Assembly (NCBI GenBank): GCA_964617875.1
Contig: CAZUAI010000131.1
Coordinates: forward strand, 1-9,778
Source of the DNA: CAZMVY01 sp964617875
GTDB taxonomy: Bacteria > Planctomycetota > Phycisphaerae > UBA1845 > PWPN01
Reading direction: 5' to 3'
DNA length: 9,778 nt
Below, piece by piece: positions 7,085 to 9,778 of the stretch. The translations under genes were made by a program, and so were the position numbers. The first letter of the stretch is position 1, and every line of letters starts with the position of its first letter. Under the pieces are notes generated by a model. The model ran no database searches and was not told the origin of the DNA. It worked only from the letters and a program-made list of their open reading frames with translations.

Positions 7085-7882
7085 ATGGCTGCCGATGAGC
7101 GAAGACAACACGTGATCGAGTTTCTGGCCCGGCGCGGGTTCGTCGGGCTGTCGGCGCTTGTGCAGGAACTGGGCGTGTCGGAGTCCACGGTCCGCCGGGA
7201 CCTGATGCAGCTTGAGGATGAAGGCATCGTTCGCCGTACGCACGGCGGGGCGGTGTTCGTCAGCGATCGGTTCAGCGTGCTGAGCTTCGCCGCTCGGGAA
7301 TCGACGGAACAGGCGGAGAAAGAGGCGATCGGACGGGCGGCGGCCGAGCTGGTCGAGGATGGCGAAACGGTCCTCATCGACGGCGGGACGACGACGTTCC
7401 AGATTGCCCGGCGGCTGGCCGGCCGGCGGTTGCAGGTGGTGACGAATTCGCTGCCGATCGCAAACCTGCTGGGCAGCGACGGGCAGATTGAGTTGGTGTT
7501 CGTGGGCGGCTATATCTATCCGCGTACCGGGGTGGCGTTGGGGCCGATGGCGATGCAGATGCTCGCCACGGTCCACGTGAACAAGGCGTTCATGAGCGCC
7601 GCCGGCATCAGCGAGAGCGGGTTGTACAACGCCAATGTGCTGATGGTCGAGGTCCAGCGGCAGATGATGAAGTGCGCCGACGAGGCGATCATCGTCGCGG
7701 ACCACACGAAGTTCGGGCGGCGGGCACTGGCGCAGCTCGGGACGTGGGAAGACGTGGACCGCGTCGTGAGCGACGACCGGTTGAGCCCGTCCTGGCAGTC
7801 GACGCTCCGGGCGAACGGCGTGGCCCTGGTGGTCGGGACCGTCGCGGAGGGAACGCGGCGGGCCGTGGAGGAGTCGGTATGA
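7085..7882 (+). CDS. DeoR-family transcriptional regulator of the BMC operon
   Basis: The product is 265 residues, the usual DeoR-family length. The N-terminal winged helix-turn-helix spans about 5-56, with the family signature STVRRDLMQLEDEGIVRRTHGGA (34-56). The C-terminal sugar-phosphate-sensing (DeoRC) domain shows DGETVLIDGGTTT (92-104), VVTNSLPIANLL, VGGYIYPRTGVALGP and ADHTKFGRRALAQLG, the residues that normally bind a phosphorylated sugar. Family members usually repress catabolic operons until a pathway intermediate accumulates. Here the likely target is its own operon, and by analogy with PVM loci the inducer may be a phosphorylated deoxysugar intermediate (inference). The last bases overlap the next gene (ATGA at 7879-7882), so its translation is probably coupled to that of PduL. 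The upstream gap holds a candidate direct-repeat operator. Confidence 0.95.
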   Translation: MAADERRQHVIEFLARRGFVGLSALVQELGVSESTVRRDLMQLEDEGIVRRTHGGAVFVSDRFSVLSFAARESTEQAEKEAIGRAAAELVEDGETVLIDGGTTTFQIARRLAGRRLQVVTNSLPIANLLGSDGQIELVFVGGYIYPRTGVALGPMAMQMLATVHVNKAFMSAAGISESGLYNANVLMVEVQRQMMKCADEAIIVADHTKFGRRALAQLGTWEDVDRVVSDDRLSPSWQSTLRANGVALVVGTVAEGTRRAVEESV

Positions 7883-8556
7883 GCGTGATGACGCGTCCGC
7901 CGGTGGATCGAGGGACGGTCGAACGGATCGTTCGCGAGATTGTGTACTCGCGACTGGCCCCCGCGGGGCGTGACGGCCACCGGCCGAAGCTGGTGGTCAA
8001 CATCTCCGCGCGGCACATGCACATCTGCCCGGAGCACATGGACATCCTGTTCGGTCCCGGCGCGCGGCTGACGTCGATGCGGCCGCTGTACCAGGACGGC
8101 GAGTTTGCCTCCGAGCAGTCGGTGACCGTCATCGGTCCGCGGCACCGGATGATCAACAACCTGCGGATCCTCGGCCCGGAGCGCAAGGCGTCGCAGATCG
8201 AGCTGGCCTTCACCGATGCGATCGCGCTGGGCATCGACGTTCCGGTGCGGGCGTCGGGCAACATCGAGGGCACGCCGGGCTGCATCGTCATGGGTCCGAA
8301 GGGCCACATCGAGCTGAAACAGGGCGTGATCCGTGCGGAGCGGCACGTTCACATGAGCGACAAGGACGCCGCGTACTACGGCGTGAAGAACGGCGACCGC
8401 ATCAAGCTGCGGGTCGAGAGCGACTGCTGCACGACGTTCGAGGATCTGTTGGTCCGGGTGAATCCCGCCTGGAAGCTGGAAGTGCATCTGGACACGGACG
8501 AGGGAAATGCGAGCAACCTGACGAAGGCGAGAAAGGTGGAACTGGTGGTGGGGTAA
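7879..8556 (+). CDS. pduL: PduL-type phosphate acyltransferase of a microcompartment
   Basis: This zinc-dependent enzyme converts acyl-CoA plus phosphate to acyl-phosphate plus CoA. It recycles CoA inside the shell and passes acyl-phosphate on to a kinase. The product is 225 residues when started at the ATG overlapping the deoR stop. Residues about 9-26 (VDRGTVERIVREIVYSRL) can form an amphipathic helix typical of the N-terminal encapsulation peptide that directs PduL into the shell. The two beta-barrel domains follow. Metal ligands expected for the family are all present: H46 and H48 (SARHMHI), E108 (ASQIE), H156 and H158 (ERHVHMS), and H203 (VHLDTDEGNAS). R102, in LGPERKASQIE, corresponds to the family's active-site arginine region. 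The enzyme is unrelated to Pta and looks intact. In the PVM pathway the acyl group would be lactyl, made from lactaldehyde, but the sequence does not fix the substrate. Confidence 0.97.
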   Translation: MSVMTRPPVDRGTVERIVREIVYSRLAPAGRDGHRPKLVVNISARHMHICPEHMDILFGPGARLTSMRPLYQDGEFASEQSVTVIGPRHRMINNLRILGPERKASQIELAFTDAIALGIDVPVRASGNIEGTPGCIVMGPKGHIELKQGVIRAERHVHMSDKDAAYYGVKNGDRIKLRVESDCCTTFEDLLVRVNPAWKLEVHLDTDEGNASNLTKARKVELVVG

Positions 8557-8565
8557 AGCGCGAGA

Positions 8566-8597
8566 GTGGGAAAGCGGGAAAGTGGAAACGCACGAAA
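8566..8597 (+). repeat. tandem array of a degenerate 8-bp repeat (array 1)
   Basis: Four consecutive octamers are visible: GTGGGAAA, GCGGGAAA, GTGGAAAC and GCACGAAA. They start 10 bases after the pduL stop and end just before the likely start of the four-helix-bundle gene. The same kind of octamer array recurs twice at 9621-9699, and the 10-mer GAAAGCGGGA is shared exactly (8570-8579 and 9641-9650). Confidence 0.6.
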
Positions 8598-8605
8598 GGG
8601 ACGCA

Positions 8606-8975
8606 ATGCCGACCGAGGGCGCTGTTGGCCGCTTTCGAGGCGACAGACTCGACAGGACGTTCCGGTTCGGCGTTTGTGCGGTGAAAACGGCAATGACGCT
8701 TCCACAGAATGCGGCGGTCAGCGTACTCGGGCGGCAGGTTGTGGCCGCGGCGATGTTCCCGGGCGCGAGCCCGCGGGAGCCGAACCGCGCGGAGACGCGG
8801 ACGCCGTTCGTGAACCAGGTGGCGATTGCCCTGAAGGAGTGCCGCGAGGCGGTCCGCCGGCTGGACAGGGTCGTCGGGGCGGGGATTGTTGCGAGGCCGG
8901 GAATGGAGCCCCTGGCTGCGGGGGGGGGCCGAGATCGAGAAGATCCTTGCGACGATTGTGCGCAAGGCGAAATAG
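8606..8975 (+). pseudogene. four-helix-bundle (S23/IVP-like) protein gene, split by a frameshift at a G9 run
   Basis: From the ATG at 8606 (AAAGGG about 5 bases upstream; a GTG at 8582 is an alternative start) the frame reads through LDRTFRFGVCAVKTAMTLP, then NRAETRTPFVNQVAIALKE and CREAVRRLDRVVGAGIV. This is the helix order of the four-helix-bundle family first known from 23S rRNA intervening sequences. At nine consecutive G (8920-8928) the frame is lost. The expected C-terminal helix AEIEKILATIVRKAK followed by TAG (8973-8975) continues in another frame. Removing one G restores a product of 122 residues, the usual family length. The usual GANYREA stretch is altered here to GASPREPNRAE. Function is unknown for free-standing members. 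The slip may be a sequencing error, a true null mutation or slippage-based switching. Confidence 0.72.
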
Positions 8976-9029
8976 AGGACGAAGGCGTAGACCGGGCGAG
9001 GATTCGCTTTCGGTGACAAGGAGACGTAC

Positions 9030-9329
9030 ATGGCTGCAATCGAGGCACTAGGCATGGTAGAGACCAAGGGTCTGGTCTCGTTGATCGAGGCGAGCGACGC
9101 GATGCTCAAGGCCGCGAACGTGACCCTGGTCGGGTATGAGAAGATCGGCCGCGGGCTGGTCACGTCGTTCGTGAAGGGGGACGTGGCGGCGGTGAAGGCG
9201 GCCACGGACGCCGGCGCGGCGGCGGCGAGCAAGGTCGGCGAGGTCGCCGGCGTGCACGTCATTCCGCGTCCGCACGACGACGTGGCGAACCTGATGCCGG
9301 GCGCGAGCAAGGCTTCCAAGAGCAAGTGA
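9030..9329 (+). CDS. BMC-H microcompartment shell protein 1 (PduA-like, Arg in pore loop)
   Basis: The product is a 99-residue single-domain BMC (Pfam 00936) protein expected to form flat hexamers that tile the facets of the microcompartment shell. It follows the PduA pattern closely: EALGMVETKGL at the N-terminus, EASDAMLKAANV, the pore loop KIGRG at 38-42, VKGDVAAVKAATDAG, and the edge-contact VHVIPRPHDDV with the conserved Arg. The pore residue R41 replaces the Ser seen in PduA (KIGSG), which would make a narrower, positively charged pore. The C-terminus carries a short Ser/Lys tail. A strong AAGGAG (9018-9023) lies 6 bases before the ATG, consistent with the high expression needed for shell proteins. 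It is followed after 9 bases by a second BMC-H gene. Confidence 0.98.
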   Translation: MAAIEALGMVETKGLVSLIEASDAMLKAANVTLVGYEKIGRGLVTSFVKGDVAAVKAATDAGAAAASKVGEVAGVHVIPRPHDDVANLMPGASKASKSK

Positions 9330-9338
9330 GGTGCGACA

Positions 9339-9605
9339 ATGAGTGATGCAATCGGACTGGTCGAGACAATCGGGTTCGCGGGGCTTGTCGAGGCCTCGGA
9401 CGCGATGTGCAAGGCCGCCAACGTGGAACTGGTCAAGCAGATCCCGATCGGCGGCGGCTACGTGACCACGATCGTTCGCGGCGACGTCGGCAGCGTCAAG
9501 GCGGCGGTGGATGCCGGCGCCGAGGCGGCCAATCGCGTCGGCGAACTGGTCAGCGCGCACGTGATCCCGAGACCGCACGAGGGGCTGACGGGCGTGTTTC
9601 TCTGA
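9339..9605 (+). CDS. BMC-H microcompartment shell protein 2 (all-glycine pore loop)
   Basis: The product is an 88-residue single-domain BMC-H protein. Key segments are GLVETIGFAGLVEASDAM, the pore loop PIGGGYVT (36-43), VRGDVGSVKAAVDAG and AHVIPRPHEG. The pore position equivalent to R41 of the first shell protein is G39 here, so this hexamer should have a more open, neutral pore. The two proteins are clearly related but distinct, so the pair is not a recent duplication. GAGGTG (9328-9333), overlapping the previous stop codon, provides the ribosome-binding site 5 bases before the ATG. Co-assembly of two BMC-H types with different pores would allow selective passage of substrate, product and cofactors. 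Pentamer (BMC-P) genes needed to close a shell are not in the window. Confidence 0.97.
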   Translation: MSDAIGLVETIGFAGLVEASDAMCKAANVELVKQIPIGGGYVTTIVRGDVGSVKAAVDAGAEAANRVGELVSAHVIPRPHEGLTGVFL

Positions 9606-9620
9606 GGAAATGCGCCGACG

Positions 9621-9699
9621 GTGAGAACGTGAAAACGTGAGAAAGCGGGACGCGGCGATCGCGGCCCTTTCGCACTTTTCCGGTTTCGCGGTTTTTCGG
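9621..9699. repeat. two facing 8-bp repeat arrays forming a long imperfect hairpin (arrays 2 and 3)
   Basis: On the plus strand GTGAGAAC, GTGAAAAC, GTGAGAAA and GCGGGACG run in register from 9621 to 9652. On the minus strand CCGAAAAA, CCGCGAAA, CCGGAAAA and GTGCGAAA occupy 9699 to 9668. The arms meet at CGCG (9651-9654), loop GCGAT, CGCG (9660-9663). They pair further through GGG/CCC, AAAG/TTTC, GTG/CAC and AAAAG/CTTTT with small bulges. The structure fills the gap between the second shell gene and acetate kinase. It could act as a partial terminator or an mRNA-stabilising structure that keeps shell-protein levels above enzyme levels (inference). Confidence 0.6.
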
Positions 9700-9710
9700 T
9701 CTGATTTCGT

Positions 9711-9778
9711 ATGCTGATTCTCGTCGCCAACATCGGCAGCACGTCGTTCAAGTTCAAGCTCTTCGACATGGCGAAGGG
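9711..9778 (+). CDS. ackA: acetate kinase, N-terminal start (3' truncated by window)
   Basis: Only 22 codons are visible. They read MLILVANIGSTSFKFKLFDM and then AK, which matches the start of acetate/propionate kinases (ILVxNxGSTS phosphate-binding strand followed by KFKLFDM). The enzyme transfers phosphate from an acyl-phosphate to ADP, so it is the natural partner of PduL in the same locus and yields ATP from the acyl-CoA made in the microcompartment. The start is fixed by an in-frame TGA at 9702-9704, three codons upstream. No Shine-Dalgarno sequence is present (the preceding bases are ggtctgatttcgt). The remainder lies beyond the window. Confidence 0.88.
   Translation, partial: MLILVANIGSTSFKFKLFDMAK

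Noticed and set aside
8606..8975. A 23S rRNA intervening sequence, suggested by the IVP-like protein
   Set aside because: No rRNA sequence flanks the gene. Only the protein family resembles the one found in intervening sequences.
7516..9048. A 510-codon minus-strand open frame opposite deoR, pduL and the four-helix-bundle gene
   Set aside because: It is antisense to well-recognised genes and shows no protein-like pattern.
8566..9051. Another plus-strand frame across the four-helix-bundle region
   Set aside because: It is Gly/Arg-rich and translates the octamer array as protein. The four-helix pattern appears in the other frame and resumes after the G run.

Overview
The window looks like a GC-rich (roughly two-thirds G+C by eye) chromosome fragment from a planctomycete or a close PVC-group relative. 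The main reasons are the right-hand end, which has the gene content of the Planctomycetes/Verrucomicrobia (PVM) type of bacterial microcompartment (BMC) locus, and proteins rich in TPRs and low-complexity Pro/Ala/Thr tails (PASRPAT/PATRPA) of a kind common in that group. No rRNA, tRNA, CRISPR array or transposase was seen.

Left part (1-3088, + strand): the C-terminal end of a ClpC-type AAA+ unfoldase (open at the window edge), a secreted protein of unknown function with a Pro/Gly-rich linker and a Lys-rich coiled-coil tail, and a complete purC (SAICAR synthase). A 367-bp convergent gap with a hairpin terminator follows.

Middle (3456-6702, - strand): a single-pass membrane protein with TPR-like repeats, then a large polytopic membrane protein with six C-terminal TPRs resembling the TMTC/PMT-like (GT-C fold) family of TPR-containing glycosyltransferases. 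Both run leftward. A 382-bp AT-rich region separates the second one from the divergent BMC operon. That region holds an 11-bp tandem repeat, inverted repeats and candidate promoters.

Right part (7085 to the end, + strand): a DeoR-family repressor whose stop codon overlaps the start of a PduL-type phosphotransacylase (ATGA). Next come a four-helix-bundle (S23/IVP-like) gene split by a frameshift at a run of nine G, two different hexamer-forming BMC-H shell proteins, and the first 22 codons of an acetate kinase. In characterised PVM loci this set (regulator, PduL, AckA, shell proteins, plus an aldolase and aldehyde dehydrogenase that would lie outside this window) handles the lactaldehyde released from L-fucose and L-rhamnose. 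The acyl-CoA made inside the shell is converted to acyl-phosphate by PduL, and AckA then recovers ATP.

The least ordinary signals are three short arrays of a degenerate 8-bp repeat. One lies directly before the four-helix-bundle gene. The other two face each other between the second shell gene and ackA, where they can fold into a long imperfect hairpin. Other points worth a second look are the Arg in the pore loop of the first BMC-H, which contrasts with the all-Gly pore loop of the second, and the missing Shine-Dalgarno sequence in front of ackA.
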